Positions 18,965 through 27,896 of a DNA stretch of 64,000 nt are shown here, piece after piece. The DNA is from JACVRW01 sp963734025 (GTDB lineage Bacteria > Actinomycetota > Thermoleophilia > Solirubrobacterales > Thermoleophilaceae): the NCBI GenBank assembly GCA_963734025.1, contig CAVTFR010000015.1, forward strand, positions 434,001-498,000. The letters run 5' to 3'. The position numbers and the translations under genes were made by a program. How positions within the stretch are numbered: position 1 is the stretch's first letter; each line of letters begins with the position of its first letter. The notes under the pieces are model-generated. The model had not been told where the DNA came from. It saw nothing but the letters and a program-made list of their open reading frames with translations, and made no database searches.

Positions 18965-19843
18965 ATGGACAGCATCAACGTCAATGGCGCAGCACTGGAA
19001 TACGAGGTGCGCGGAGCAGGGGAGCCCGTGCTGCTGATCGACATGCTGATCGCCGACTGCTTCGTGCCGCTCCTTGCAGAGCCGGCACTGGCCGACCGCT
19101 ATCAGCTGATCAACTACCACAAGCGGGGTTGGGTCCGCAGCACCCACACTCCGCCGCCGGTGAGCTTCGCCGATCACGCCGCCGACGCCGCGGCGCTGCT
19201 CGAGCAGCTCGGTGTGCGACGTGCTCACATCGCGGGCCACTCCACCGGCGCGTCGATCGGAGCCCAACTGGCCCTCGACCACCCCGAGAAGGTGCACACG
19301 CTCACTCTGCTGGAGCCGACGCTGATGTCGTTGCCTCTCGGCGGTGCGTTCTTGAAGGCCGCCGGCCCGGTGTTCGAGACATACGCAAGCGGTGACCACT
19401 CGGGCGCGTTTGCCATGTTCGTGTCCGCCGCAAGTGGCCTCGACTGGGAGGAGTGTCGAGCGTTGCTCGAGGACCGGATCCCCGGTGTGGTTACGCAGTC
19501 GATCAGGGATGCCGACACCTTCTTCGGAGTCGAGCTGCCCGCCCTCACCGAGTGGACGTTCGGGCCCGAGCAGGCTGCCGCCATTTGCAGACCGGTCCTA
19601 TCCGTGATCGGCGCGGACACCCAGCCGCTGTGGGTGGAGATCGCCGAGTTCCTGCGCTCCTCGCTCCCGCACGTCGAGGAACGCACGATCGACAGGGTCG
19701 GACATCTCCTGCAGATCCAGCGTCCCGAGCCGGTCGCCCAGGCGCTGGCGGAGTTCCTGACCCGAAACTCGATCGTCGCCGACGACGCCCGGCGACTCCT
19801 ACTCGACGACCCGGCACAACCACTTATCGCGCCGCCTGCCTGA
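18965..19843 (+). CDS. Alpha/beta fold hydrolase
   Basis: A 292-residue hydrolase. The nucleophile elbow is GHSTG (about 95-99) and the likely catalytic His is in DRVGHLLQIQRP. The usual HG oxyanion motif near residue 25 is replaced by LLIDMLIAD, so oxyanion geometry may differ. AGGAGG sits 5 bases before the ATG. It is paralogous to the hydrolase at 2017-2844. A tautomerase gene follows after 36 bases with its own strong ribosome site, so the pair is probably an operon. Together they suggest catabolism of a carbonyl compound, which is inference only. Confidence 0.82.
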   Translation: MDSINVNGAALEYEVRGAGEPVLLIDMLIADCFVPLLAEPALADRYQLINYHKRGWVRSTHTPPPVSFADHAADAAALLEQLGVRRAHIAGHSTGASIGAQLALDHPEKVHTLTLLEPTLMSLPLGGAFLKAAGPVFETYASGDHSGAFAMFVSAASGLDWEECRALLEDRIPGVVTQSIRDADTFFGVELPALTEWTFGPEQAAAICRPVLSVIGADTQPLWVEIAEFLRSSLPHVEERTIDRVGHLLQIQRPEPVAQALAEFLTRNSIVADDARRLLLDDPAQPLIAPPA

Positions 19844-19879
19844 GCACGCGGCGAGCCAATCCAACCACCAGGAGGAACA

Positions 19880-20104
19880 ATGCCAATCATCAACGTCAAG
19901 CTCATCGAGGACGTCTTCACGCCCGCCCAGAAGCGCGAGATCATCGAGCGCCTCACCGACGCGATGGTCTCGATCGAAGGCGAGAACATGCGCCCAGTGA
20001 CCTGGGTCGTCGTCGAGGAGGTCGCCAGCGGCGACATGGGCGTCGGCGGCAAGCCGCTGAGCACCGAAGACGTCAAGGCCCTCGCGGCCGGCGTGCCCGC
20101 CTAG
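19880..20104 (+). CDS. 4-oxalocrotonate tautomerase family protein
   Basis: A 74-residue protein beginning MPIINVKLIEDVF. After removal of Met the N-terminal Pro1 would be the catalytic base that moves protons in keto-enol tautomerisation. The helix TPAQKREIIERLTDAM and the strand VTWVVVEEV follow the family pattern, and the length is that of a hexameric 4-OT subunit. AGGAGGAAC precedes the ATG. It is second in a probable operon with the hydrolase. Confidence 0.85.
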   Translation: MPIINVKLIEDVFTPAQKREIIERLTDAMVSIEGENMRPVTWVVVEEVASGDMGVGGKPLSTEDVKALAAGVPA

Positions 20105-20244
20105 CCTTCCGGCGGCGAATCACGGCCGCGGCGATCGCACTCAACCGTCGGCGGGTCGGGCGGCGCACGCCCCGCGTGGTAGCCCGGCATCGTCGCAGGC
20201 GAGCGCCGCCGGCCGGCGGAATCGAGAACTACGGACACGGTCAT
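20101..20244 (-). pseudogene. Truncated N-terminus of an integrase (second copy)
   Basis: From an ATG at 20244 the frame reads MTVSVVLDSAGRRRSPATMPGYHAG (two parts: leader, then the shared core). It closely matches the first residues of the integrase pseudogene at 14376-15004 (DRAGRRRSPATMPGFHAG) and keeps a DPPTVE segment before ending after 47 codons. The catalytic domain is gone; the tautomerase gene occupies the expected position. It indicates a second, now deleted, copy of the same recombinase family. Confidence 0.75.
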
Positions 20245-20510
20245 GGGGATCTCCTCCCAATCGCACAACGGCCAGTTACCGCCGCTCTACCAACCCCGGC
20301 CCGCCGCCCCCAGCTAGCAGCCCAGATGGAGCGCCCGCTCCGCCCTGGCAAAGCGCAAGCCGACGGCCGACGGGCAGACGCCCGAGGCTCGTCCACAGCA
20401 GTCGCCCGAGGTGATTGCCGAGACAGCGGTCCGTTTCGCGCGAAGCAGCTCTCGGGCTTGGCTTCGGCGAGACTTCGGCTGTTCGTCCAAACGAAACGGA
20501 GAAATCTCAC

Positions 20511-20882
20511 ATGACGCAGACGACTGTGCGTTACTTCGTCACAGACGTCGACGAGGCGATCGACTTCTACTGCAATCGCCTCGGCTTTCGTGTCGACCTT
20601 CCCCTTGCCCCGGGATTCGCCGGCTTGGCGAAGGATGACTTGCGATTGCTTCTCCACGAGCCGGGCGTAGGCGGCGCGGGCAAAGCCGGTGGCGTTCCTA
20701 AGCCTGGAGGATGGAATCGGTTCCAGATCGTCGTTGCCGATCTCGACGCGAGCGTTGAGCGTCTCGCTGCTCAGGGGGCGAGCTTCCGTGGTGAGATCGT
20801 CGAAGGGCCTGGCGGCCGCCAGATCCTCATCGAGGATCCAGCCGGCAACCCCGTCGAACTCTTTCAGCCTAAGAGGGCGTAA
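20511..20882 (+). CDS. VOC family protein (glyoxalase/bleomycin resistance fold)
   Basis: A 123-residue protein with paired beta-alpha-beta-beta-beta modules. The first strand is VRYFVTDVDEAIDFYCNRLGF. The second module begins FQIVVADLDASVERLAAQGASF and ends ILIEDPAGNPVELFQPKRA, where the Glu of VELFQ is the usual metal ligand. The substrate cannot be predicted, since the family includes glyoxalases, dioxygenases and drug-binding proteins. The ATG at 20511 follows ACGGAGAAA. Confidence 0.85.
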   Translation: MTQTTVRYFVTDVDEAIDFYCNRLGFRVDLPLAPGFAGLAKDDLRLLLHEPGVGGAGKAGGVPKPGGWNRFQIVVADLDASVERLAAQGASFRGEIVEGPGGRQILIEDPAGNPVELFQPKRA

Positions 20883-21197
20883 GCGGACACCGACGTTCCC
20901 GGTCGCAGCGCCGAGACTGCCGCTGGGCCAGGTGGTGCGGGCCGGCTGGCGCGTGGCGGCGATCTCTGCCGGTTGAAGGAGGGGCAGCCGTTTGGCATGC
21001 TCGCGACGCCCCTCGCGGAATTCGCGCAAAGCGCAACTCGAGGCCGGAGTGCTCCTTCGCATGCAAGGCAGCCGTCGCTGCTCGAGTAGCGGCCGTCACG
21101 AGCGCCTGGGCGCCGTGCGCGAGGAGTGGCTCGACTACTCGGCTGGCGGTCTGAGGTCGCTTGACACGCGCCCCGGTGCGCGCTTACGTGCTCTCCC
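20883..21197 (+). promoter_or_regulatory. 315-base gap with a weak promoter candidate for the glycoside hydrolase
   Basis: No gene is recognised here. TTGACA at 21161-21166 followed after 17 bases by TTACGT (21184-21189) is a possible sigma-70-type promoter. It is very close to the ATG at 21198, which would give a nearly leaderless message. The -10 element is poor. Confidence 0.3.
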
Positions 21198-22672
21198 ATG
21201 CGGATCCGAGCTCGCCTCGCTGGGCTCGCCGTGACGTGCTGTGTGGCGCTCGCGCTCACGGCCCCGGCCGCCGCGGCGCCGCTGCCGGGCGACTTCTTCG
21301 GTCTTGCCGCGCCGGACTCCTTCGACGCCAGCCCGGCTTTCCAGCAATGGCTCTTGGGTGACCAGAAGGCCGTCGGCGGCCAGGTCATGCGCCAGATCTT
21401 CGCCTGGTCGCGTATCGAGCCGGCGCGCGGCAGCTACGACTGGGCCCCCTACGACTCGTTCATGACGAGCACCTCCCAGGCGGGCATGGACGTGCTGGCC
21501 ACGGTGGGCTGGCCGGCAGCTTGGGCGTCGCGGTGCCCGTCCGGCCCCAATCCGTGGAGCTGCCCTCCTGCGAGCTACGCCGACTTCGGCCGCTTCGTCG
21601 CCGCCCTGATCGGCCGCTACGGCCCTGAAGGCAGCTTCTGGACCGCCAACCCCAGCCTGCCAAAGCGCCCGATCGAGGCGTGGCAGCTCTGGAACGAGCC
21701 GAACCTGCGCGGGTTGTGGGGCGGCGCGCCGAACGCCGCCGAGTACTCCGAGATGCTGAAGGCGGCGGCGCCGTACATCCGCGCCGCTGACCCGAACGCC
21801 GAGATCGTCTCCGCGGGCGTGCCGAACAGCTACCTCAGCGGCGCCGTCCCAATGACCGCCTACCTGGAAGGGATGTACGCCGCGGGCGCCCAAGGCGCGT
21901 TCGACACGCTCGGGCTGCACGTCTACTGCGAGACGCCGGCCTGCTCGATCGAGCTCGTGGAGAGCGCCCGCTCGATCATGAACGCCCACGGCGACGAGGG
22001 CGCGCCGATCTGGGTGACCGAGATGGGCTGGGCGAGCGCAGGCAGGGCGTACCGGTTCGTGACCGACCTCGAGGGCCAGGCGGCCAACATCGGCGAGCTC
22101 ATGGGCGGGCTCGTGGCCCGTCACGAGGAGCTCGGCGTGCGCGGGCTCGTGCAGTACATGTGGCACGACCTAAGCCCACAGACGAACTCGACCGACTCGC
22201 ATTGGAACCACGTCGGCCTCACCTACCTCGACTACACGCACAAGCCCGCATGGACTGCCTACCGGTCGCACGCGATCGACACGGCGCCGCCGGAAACGAG
22301 CATCGACTCGGGCCCCTCCGCGAGCGGCAACGGACCGTCCGCGAGCGTCGAGTTCTCGTCCACCGAGGCGGGCTCGGACTTCGCCTGCAGCCTGGACGGC
22401 GGCGCCGCGCAGCGGTGCGCCTCGCCGCAGGCCTACACCGGCCTCGCGGAGGGCCCTCACACGTTCTCGGCCACGGCCACGGACCCCCACGGGAACGCCG
22501 ATCCGATCCCGGCCACGCTCTCCTGGAGCGTCGGGTCGAGCCCCCTACCGCTTCCTGCCCCACCTCCGCCGCCCGAGCCACCGACCACCCCCAGCACAAC
22601 CCAGCCACCCAGCAATCCTCGCGGGGCGGAGCCCAGCACCCTGAGCCGGGCTGGGTTTCGCGGAGACCGGAT
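21198..22672 (+). pseudogene. Secreted clan GH-A glycoside hydrolase, 5' part, interrupted by IS3
   Basis: It begins with a signal peptide (MRIRARLAGLAVTCCVALALT, then AAAA) and continues as a TIM-barrel glycosidase. WQLWNEPNL at about 155 holds the acid/base Glu and IWVTEMGWAS at about 270 holds the nucleophile Glu, like GH5 or GH39. After about residue 355 comes an Ig-like domain (PPETSIDSGPSASG...FACSLDGG) and a Pro/Thr linker. Coding sequence meets the IS3 end near 22672; the ORF then runs 8 more codons inside the IS and stops at 22697. The catalytic domain is intact, so a secreted active enzyme is still possible. The 3' part is at 23950-24217. Confidence 0.8.
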
Positions 22673-22689
22673 TGGTTGGGTCCCTCTGT

Positions 22690-23575
22690 TCATGTGAGGG
22701 AGATTTCCAAGGTACTGGGCTGGCTCAGCCTTTCGAACTCAGACGGTGGGAGGTCGTCGAGCGCCTGGTGGAGGCGGGTGTCGTTGAACCAGCCGATGTA
22801 CTCGACGACGGCGAGCTCGAGCTGGGCGCGTGAGCGCCAGACGCGATCGGCAGATCAGCTCGGTCTTGAAGCTGTCGACGAAGCTCTCTGCGAGCGCGTT
22901 GTCGTAGGCGTCGCCGACCGACCCGACGGAGGCGAGCACACCGTGATCGGCCAGGGTCTGGGTGAATCGATCGACGTGTATTGACTGCCGCGATCGCTGT
23001 GATGCACCAAGGCGACGTCGGCGCCGGGGCCGCGCTGCCAGAGCGCCATCCGCAGTGCGTCGAGGACCAAGGTGGTGCGCATGTGGGCGGCGAGCTGCCA
23101 GCCCACCACCTTGCGGCTGTAGGCGTCGAGCACGAACGCGAAGAACACCAGCCCCTCCCAGCAACGCAGATAGGACAAGTCGGCGACCCAAAGCAGGTTC
23201 GGCGCGCCGGCGGTGAAGTTGCGCTCGACAAGGTCGGGCCGGCGCGACGCCTCGGGATGGACCGGGTGCTGCGCCACGGCTTGCCCTGCGCTTGGCGCCC
23301 TGGATGCCGTGGGTTCGCATCAGCCGCTTGACGCGGTCGCGACCGACCTGCACGCCTCCCGCCGAAGCGCTTTCCAGCTGCGCCGGTAGCCGTAGGCGTG
23401 ATAGTTGGCCGCCTGCAGCGCGCTCGATCCGCCGAGCAGCCGCTCGTCCTCGACCGCGACGCGCGGAGCGCGCGCCGGTCTTGCGCTGGTAGTAGGCGGA
23501 CGCCGACACGCCCAAGGTCCGGCAGATCGGCTCAACCCCGAAACGGCCGCGGTGCTCATCGATATACGCGGTCAC
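22690..23575 (-). pseudogene. IS3 OrfB transposase, multiple frameshifts
   Basis: An rve-type DDE integrase spread over three frames. Recognisable parts in order: FGVEPICRTLGVSASAYY, then VKRLMRTHGIQG, WVADLSYLR (first Asp), VHHSDRGSQYTS (second Asp), and DNALAESFVDSFK (Glu). The end is EYIGWFNDTRLHQALDDL. The catalytic residues are all still readable, but at least three frame changes prevent a full protein. Confidence 0.88.
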
Positions 23576-23877
23576 TTCGGACGGTCTGGGTCGAGCTCGC
23601 GCGCGAAAAACAACGACGCCGACTTCAAGATCTCGTTCGCGCGGCGCAGCTCATAGTTCTCCTTGCGCAGCCGCCGGATCTCCTCGCGCTCCTGACTGGC
23701 CAACAGATCCGGACGCTTGCCACTGTCGGCCTCGAACTGGCGCACCCTCTTGCGCAACGTCTACGGGGTGCATGCCGAGATCAGCGAGCGATGTGAGCGA
23801 TCGGCCGCTCCGACTCCATCGCCAACCTAATCACCGCGCTGAATCAGCTCATCGGGATACTTCTTCGGACGTGCCAT
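23572..23877 (-). pseudogene. IS3 OrfA (helix-turn-helix) with frameshift
   Basis: It starts MARPKKYPDELIQRG from the ATG at 23877 and hits a TAG soon after. In a shifted frame AMESERPIAHIA continues, and from 23757 the C-terminal leucine-zipper part RKENYELRRANEILKSAS is open and overlaps orfB by 4 bases. The original protein was about 100 residues. Intact copies use a programmed -1 shift to make OrfAB. Confidence 0.85.
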
Positions 23878-23949
23878 AGCCGCGGAGCGTCTCCTCTCCA
23901 GAGGACAGAATCCTAGAAAAGAGATCCGTGAAAGCGGCACCCCGATCCA

Positions 23950-24217
23950 CACGAGTCAAACCCCACGTTTCATCCGCCTCATGCTCCGCCAGAAGACGAA
24001 CGGGCGGGTGACCGGACTCAGGCGCCGCTGCGAACGATTCTCCGCGAACGACGTGCGCTGCACGCTTCGCTGGCGGATCGGGCGTTTCGTCTTCTCTGGC
24101 CGCGCGCGTTTCGTTCTGTTCGTCAAGCACGGCGAGCGGGACTGGTACTACACGTTCAAGGGTACTCGGAAGAACGCAGGTTGCGAGAGCTGCCGCGTCA
24201 AGCGGCTGAGCTGGTAA
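23950..24217 (+). pseudogene. 3' part of the interrupted glycoside hydrolase
   Basis: The open frame directly after the IS3 right end reads TSQTPRFIRLMLRQKTNG and continues to RRCERFSANDVRCTLRWRIG, RARFVLFVKHGERDW and a Cys pair CESC before TAA. Position arithmetic puts it in the same frame as 21198-22672 once 1277 bases are removed, giving a 580-residue protein. Cys-rich basic tails of this kind are frequent at the C-termini of secreted proteins in such actinobacteria, though the function is not known. Confidence 0.65.
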
Positions 24218-24702
24218 CTCCAGAGCAGACCAGTCCAGGAGGCGGCGCGAGCAACCTGCGGACAAACGGCAAGCCGGCCAAGTAGTCGCATTTACCCCGG
24301 CTTAGCACTCTGCCTTGGCGCTCACAATTCGATGCGTGGTCGAGCTGCTTGCCATCTGCCTCGCACTGGTTATCCCCGCCGTAGTCGGGACGCTTCGGGC
24401 GGTTGAGTGCTCGACGTGTACGAGAGGGGGCTAGGGCTCCGGTGGAGTTCGCGGGCTGTGAGGGAGCCGCCCCATCGAATGCGGTTCGAGGCGCCGGTTG
24501 CCGATGAGCCTCGGCGTGTGCGTGGCCTTACTGTCGCTTGCGCGAACGCGCGAGGCCGTCCCGTTCAACGTTGGACTAGCGCTCGGCCCGTCTGTGGGCC
24601 GATGCCATCCGTCACCGATGAAAGCATCGAATCGCCATTCCTCCCGTCAGCGACCAAGATGCCACCGACGGGGCCGACCCGCGCCCCGCGGCGGTCGCGT
24701 TC
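24218..24702. other. 485-base gap without a supported gene
   Basis: No frame has a convincing start, ribosome site or family resemblance. The in-frame sequence just before 24703 is open back to a TGA at 24619-24621 but lacks an ATG or GTG. The gene that follows might therefore begin slightly upstream at a rare codon. Confidence 0.4.
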
Positions 24703-25293
24703 GTGACCACGGAGCACTTCGTGCTCCAGGGCGCCCGCTCCGCGACGATCGCCGAGTCGAACGGCCGGGCGAACATGTTCCTTGCGGCGGTCTCCGGCGG
24801 CCTCGTTGCCCTGGGCCTGGTGGCGACCGCGAGCAGCTTGGGAGCGGCCTTCTACGGGTTCGCCCTGGTTCTCCTCCCGACCCTTGCCTTCGTCGGGTTT
24901 GTCACCTTCGAGCGGGCGCTGCAGTCCTCGATTGAGGACACTGAGTACGCGCGCCGGATCGCCCTGCTGCGCGGCTACTACTTCGGACACGCGCCGGACA
25001 TCGCTCCGTACCTGCTGAGCGTCCCGCCCGCCGAGCGGCTCCTCATGCAGCGAGTGCCCGGCGATCGCTGGCAGGGATACCGCACGGTCGCAGGCATGAT
25101 CGCGGTGGTCACGGCGGTGCTCGCCGGCTCGACCGCCGCCCTGACCGCGATCCTGATCTTCGACGACTCGCTGGCCGCAGCCGTGATCTCAGGGACGCTG
25201 GTCGCGCTCCCCACGATGATCGCGATGATCCGATACCAAAACTCGGCCTGGGAACGCGCCGCCACCGAGCCGCTCAGGCCCGGCGAGGACTGA
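24703..25293 (+). CDS. Integral membrane protein, unknown function
   Basis: A 196-residue protein with four predicted membrane segments, in two pairs. The first pair is about 23-45 (ANMFLAAVSGGLVALGLVATA) and 50-68. The second pair is about 130-150 (MIAVVTAVLAGSTAALTAIL) and 157-177. A central soluble part between them contains YARRIALLRGYYF and VPPAERLLMQR. I know similar hypothetical proteins from actinobacteria but no function. The GTG at 24703 is the only plausible start codon after the upstream stop. Confidence 0.65.
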   Translation: MTTEHFVLQGARSATIAESNGRANMFLAAVSGGLVALGLVATASSLGAAFYGFALVLLPTLAFVGFVTFERALQSSIEDTEYARRIALLRGYYFGHAPDIAPYLLSVPPAERLLMQRVPGDRWQGYRTVAGMIAVVTAVLAGSTAALTAILIFDDSLAAAVISGTLVALPTMIAMIRYQNSAWERAATEPLRPGED

Positions 25294-25699
25294 CTGGGCG
25301 AGCGATGGGGTGGGCCAGTGGGCCAGCCGTCCGCCGCATCAAGCGGGCGAAACGGCGAGGACTCCGCAGGGTGATGGCGCTGGACGCGCGCCAGGCGGCC
25401 CGGCGAAGCTCGGGGGCCGAGGGCTGCGCCGCGAGGGGATCCGAGCGCGTAGGCGCGGGCAGGGCTCGGAAGGCGTCGGCCGGCACGGGACCGCGATCCA
25501 CTTTCATCCACTCCAGGATTAATCGGGGTCTAGATCGCTTGAATCGCGCCTAACGCGCGAATGCGCGCCGATTCCCTTTGCAATGCGGAATCGGGGGGTG
25601 GGGGTTGGTGTGTGGGCGTGGGCGGGTGGCTGCCTTGTGAGCGGTAGCGTTAGGAGATCAGCGCGCGCGGGCGTGGAGCGATCCGGGCGCCGCTGACGA
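25294..25699. other. Non-coding stretch with a hairpin and a G-rich tract
   Basis: No gene is supported. CCGATTCC at 25569-25576 pairs with GGAATCGG at 25587-25594 around a 10-base loop. From 25593 to 25628 the plus strand has five runs of three or more G, which could form a G-quadruplex. A decayed IS21 begins just after. Confidence 0.5.
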
Positions 25700-26697
25700 G
25701 CGCTCGCTATCGGCGGGCGAGGCCGTCGAAGTAGTCGTTCGCGACGAGATCGAGCGTCTGCTGCGCTCCGATCGCGCCTGCCGGCAGCGGATCGGGAGCT
25801 GATCGAGGAGCCGGCTACGGGGCTCGGACGATCTCGACGACTACCTGCGCGAGCTCCGTCCGCGCTACCTGCCCGGCGCCCTACCAGCGGCGGTATCGGC
25901 CCGGCGAGCTATTGCAGTTCGACCTGTTCGAGCCGCGCGCAGGTCCGGTCGGCCACGGGCAGACCGCCGGGGCGGGTCGTGACCGCGGAGCACGGCTACT
26001 CGCGGGCGCTCGCCGGCGCGCTCGTGTCTCGAAGCGGCGCGGACCTGCTCTTCGGCTGAGCCGCTGCCTCGGCCGGCTCGGGGCGCTGCCGAGAGGCTCG
26101 TCTGGGACCGCGGGGCGCGACCACGCGGGCGGCGGTCGTCCGACCGAGGAGTTCGCCGCCTTCTGCGGTCAGCTCGCGGTCGGCTGGCTGATCCTCGAGC
26201 GGCGACCCGAGTCCAAGGGAGGTGAGTGCTCGCCGCTTCATGCGCCCAACTTCGAGCCCGGCCGGCGCTTCTGCTCGGACTCGACTACCAGGCCCAGCTC
26301 GACGCCTGGACAGGACGGGCCACGCCGCCCCCCGCCACGCGCCGTCCCGCCGAGCGGTTTCAGCGGAGCGGCGGATGCGGGCCTGCCGAGCGCTGCCGGA
26401 GACCGACCGCGGCTTCGTGCCGGGTCCCCCAGCAGCCCTACCTGCGTTCGACCCAACGACTACTCGCTCGACCCGCGGCTGGCCGGCCGCAGAGTCGAGG
26501 TCGGGTCCCAGCGCGAGCTCACGGCGGTGGCGCTCGACGCGGGCGAGCTCGCCGCGCGCCACCAGCGCCGTTCGCGAAGGGCCTGACCTTCACCGACCCC
26601 GCCCACCAGCGGAGCTGGAGCGCCTGCGCGGGAGCGACGCGAGAGCGGAGGTCGAGCGCGCCCGCTGGCCCGCTACGACGTCTTGATCCCGGCATGA
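25700..26697 (+). pseudogene. IS21 IstA transposase, heavily frameshifted and 5'-truncated
   Basis: Scattered frames carry readable pieces of an IstA-type DDE transposase. In order: DDYLRELRPRYLP, RRYRPGELLQFDLFEP (first catalytic Asp region), SRCLGRLGALP, GRPTEEFAAFCGQLAVGWLILE, and LDYQAQLDAWT. The C-terminal pieces are NDYSLDPRLAGRRVEV, SQRELTAVALDAGELAARHQR and KGLTFTDPAHQR. Many indels separate them, and the N-terminal helix-turn-helix is missing, so it cannot be functional. istB follows with overlapping start. Confidence 0.85.
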
Positions 26698-27450
26698 CCA
26701 AGGCCTCCGAGCTCGCCCACTTGTTCCGGGCGCTGAAGGCGCCGGCGGCCGCGCGCGCCTGCCGAAGCTGGCGGAGCGGGCCCGCGAGGAGGACTGGGGC
26801 TACGAGCGCTTCGCCGAGGCGCTGCTTCAGACCGAGGTCGCCTCGCGCGAGTCCCACGGCGGCGAGAGCGGATCAGGCGGCCCGCTTCCCCGCCCGCAGA
26901 CGCTCGAGGAGTTCGACTTCAGCTTCCAGCGCTCGGTCAAGAAGCAGTGGTCGAGCACCTCGGCCAACTCGACTTCTTGCACGCGCGCGAGAACGTGGTG
27001 CTGCTCGGCCCGCCCGGGACCGGCAAGACGCACCTGGCGATCGCGGTCTCGATCCGCGCTTGCCTGGCCGGCCAGCGCGTCGCCTTCGCAACCGCGACAG
27101 AGTGGGTCGCCCGCCTGGGCGAGGCCAAGCGCCAGGGCAACCTCGAGGCCGAGCTGCGCCGGCTCGGCTTCATCCCGCTCGTCGTCGTCGACGAGGTCGG
27201 ATACATCCCCTTCGACCCAGAGGCCGCCAACCTGATGTTCAGCCTCGTCTCGGCGCGCTATGAGCGCGCCAGTCTGATCGTCACCTCGAACAAGCCGTTC
27301 TCCGCCTGGGGCGAGATCTTCGGCGACGAGGTGGTCGCCGCAGCGATGATCGACCGGCTCGTCCACCACGCCGAGATCCTCGCCCTCAAGGGCGACAGCT
27401 ACCGGCTGCGCGACAAGGACCTCGGGCCGGCCCCGGTCGCGATCGACTGA
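26694..27450 (+). pseudogene. IS21 IstB ATPase, frameshifted in its N-terminal third
   Basis: The ATG at 26694 opens MTKASELAHLFRALKAPAAAR. The frame is then lost and regained before FDFSFQRSVKKQ. From 26947 the AAA+ core is intact: Walker A in LLGPPGTGKTHLA, Walker B in PLVVVDEVGYIPF, and the sensor region VTSNKPFSAWGEIFGD. The end ...GDSYRLRDKDLG is typical IstB. The intact part alone would be 167 residues. IstB helps IstA by ATP-dependent target handling. Confidence 0.88.
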
Positions 27451-27504
27451 CGAACCGCGCCCGCTCCGCTCCGCCCTACGGGCTCAGCTCCGCAGGCGCG
27501 ATCC

Positions 27505-27570
27505 CCCTACCCACAGGGGGTGACTTCAACCGGCGCCAAGGGGTGATTTCAACGGGACTGGCGATTTCGA
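27505..27570 (+). repeat. Probable right end of the IS21 with repeated transposase-binding motif
   Basis: GGGGTGACTTCAAC (from 27518) and GGGGTGATTTCAAC (from 27540) are near-identical direct repeats just after istB. IS21 ends carry such multiple repeats as transposase sites. The exact outer boundary was not identified. Confidence 0.45.
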
Positions 27571-27617
27571 GCGGGGCCGAGATAGGCCCCCCCAAGCCGG
27601 GGACGCCCTGATTTTCG

Positions 27618-27711
27618 TCCCTCAGGAACGCCCTCGCGAAAGCGGGGTCGTTTCTTTTTGGCTCTAGGAGCGGGTTTGACGGGGATTCCGCACAGGCGAC
27701 GGGACTCGCCA
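27618..27711 (+). repeat. 94-bp direct repeat, copy 2
   Basis: It is about 95 percent identical to 11680-11773 and in the same orientation. The terminator stem is kept except for one C-T mismatch, and the GAAA loop and T-run are unchanged. It lies between the decayed IS21 and a decayed IS110, with no upstream gene of its own to terminate. That argues that it was copied or left by a rearrangement. Confidence 0.85.
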
Positions 27712-27896
27712 TTGCGATAGCGAGCAGCCTCGTTTGCGGACGAGCGGGCGCGAGTGACCCAACAGGCCGCTGTCCTCCAGCTTTAGAGAGGTGTGAGGGT
27801 GGTAGTGGGTATTTCGCGGCTGGGTGGGACGCTCTGTCTCATGGCCTCCTCGGCGGGAGGATCAGGCGAAATTGGAACGTTCGCTCGGGGCGCATG

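Larger units (their letters stand above)
22673..23949 (-). mobile_element. IS3-family insertion sequence (decayed)
   Basis: The element contains overlapping orfA and orfB remnants on the minus strand. The ends are imperfect inverted repeats: TGGTTGGGTCCCTCTGTTCA read forward from 22673, and TGGATCGGGGTGCCGCTTTCA read on the minus strand from 23949. The proposed length is 1277 bp. Flanking bases do not show a target duplication. Removing exactly this segment rejoins the glycoside hydrolase frame. Confidence 0.7.

Noticed and set aside
26500..27369. Minus-strand open frames opposite istB
   Set aside because: Clear antisense shadows of the ATPase gene, with no start signals.
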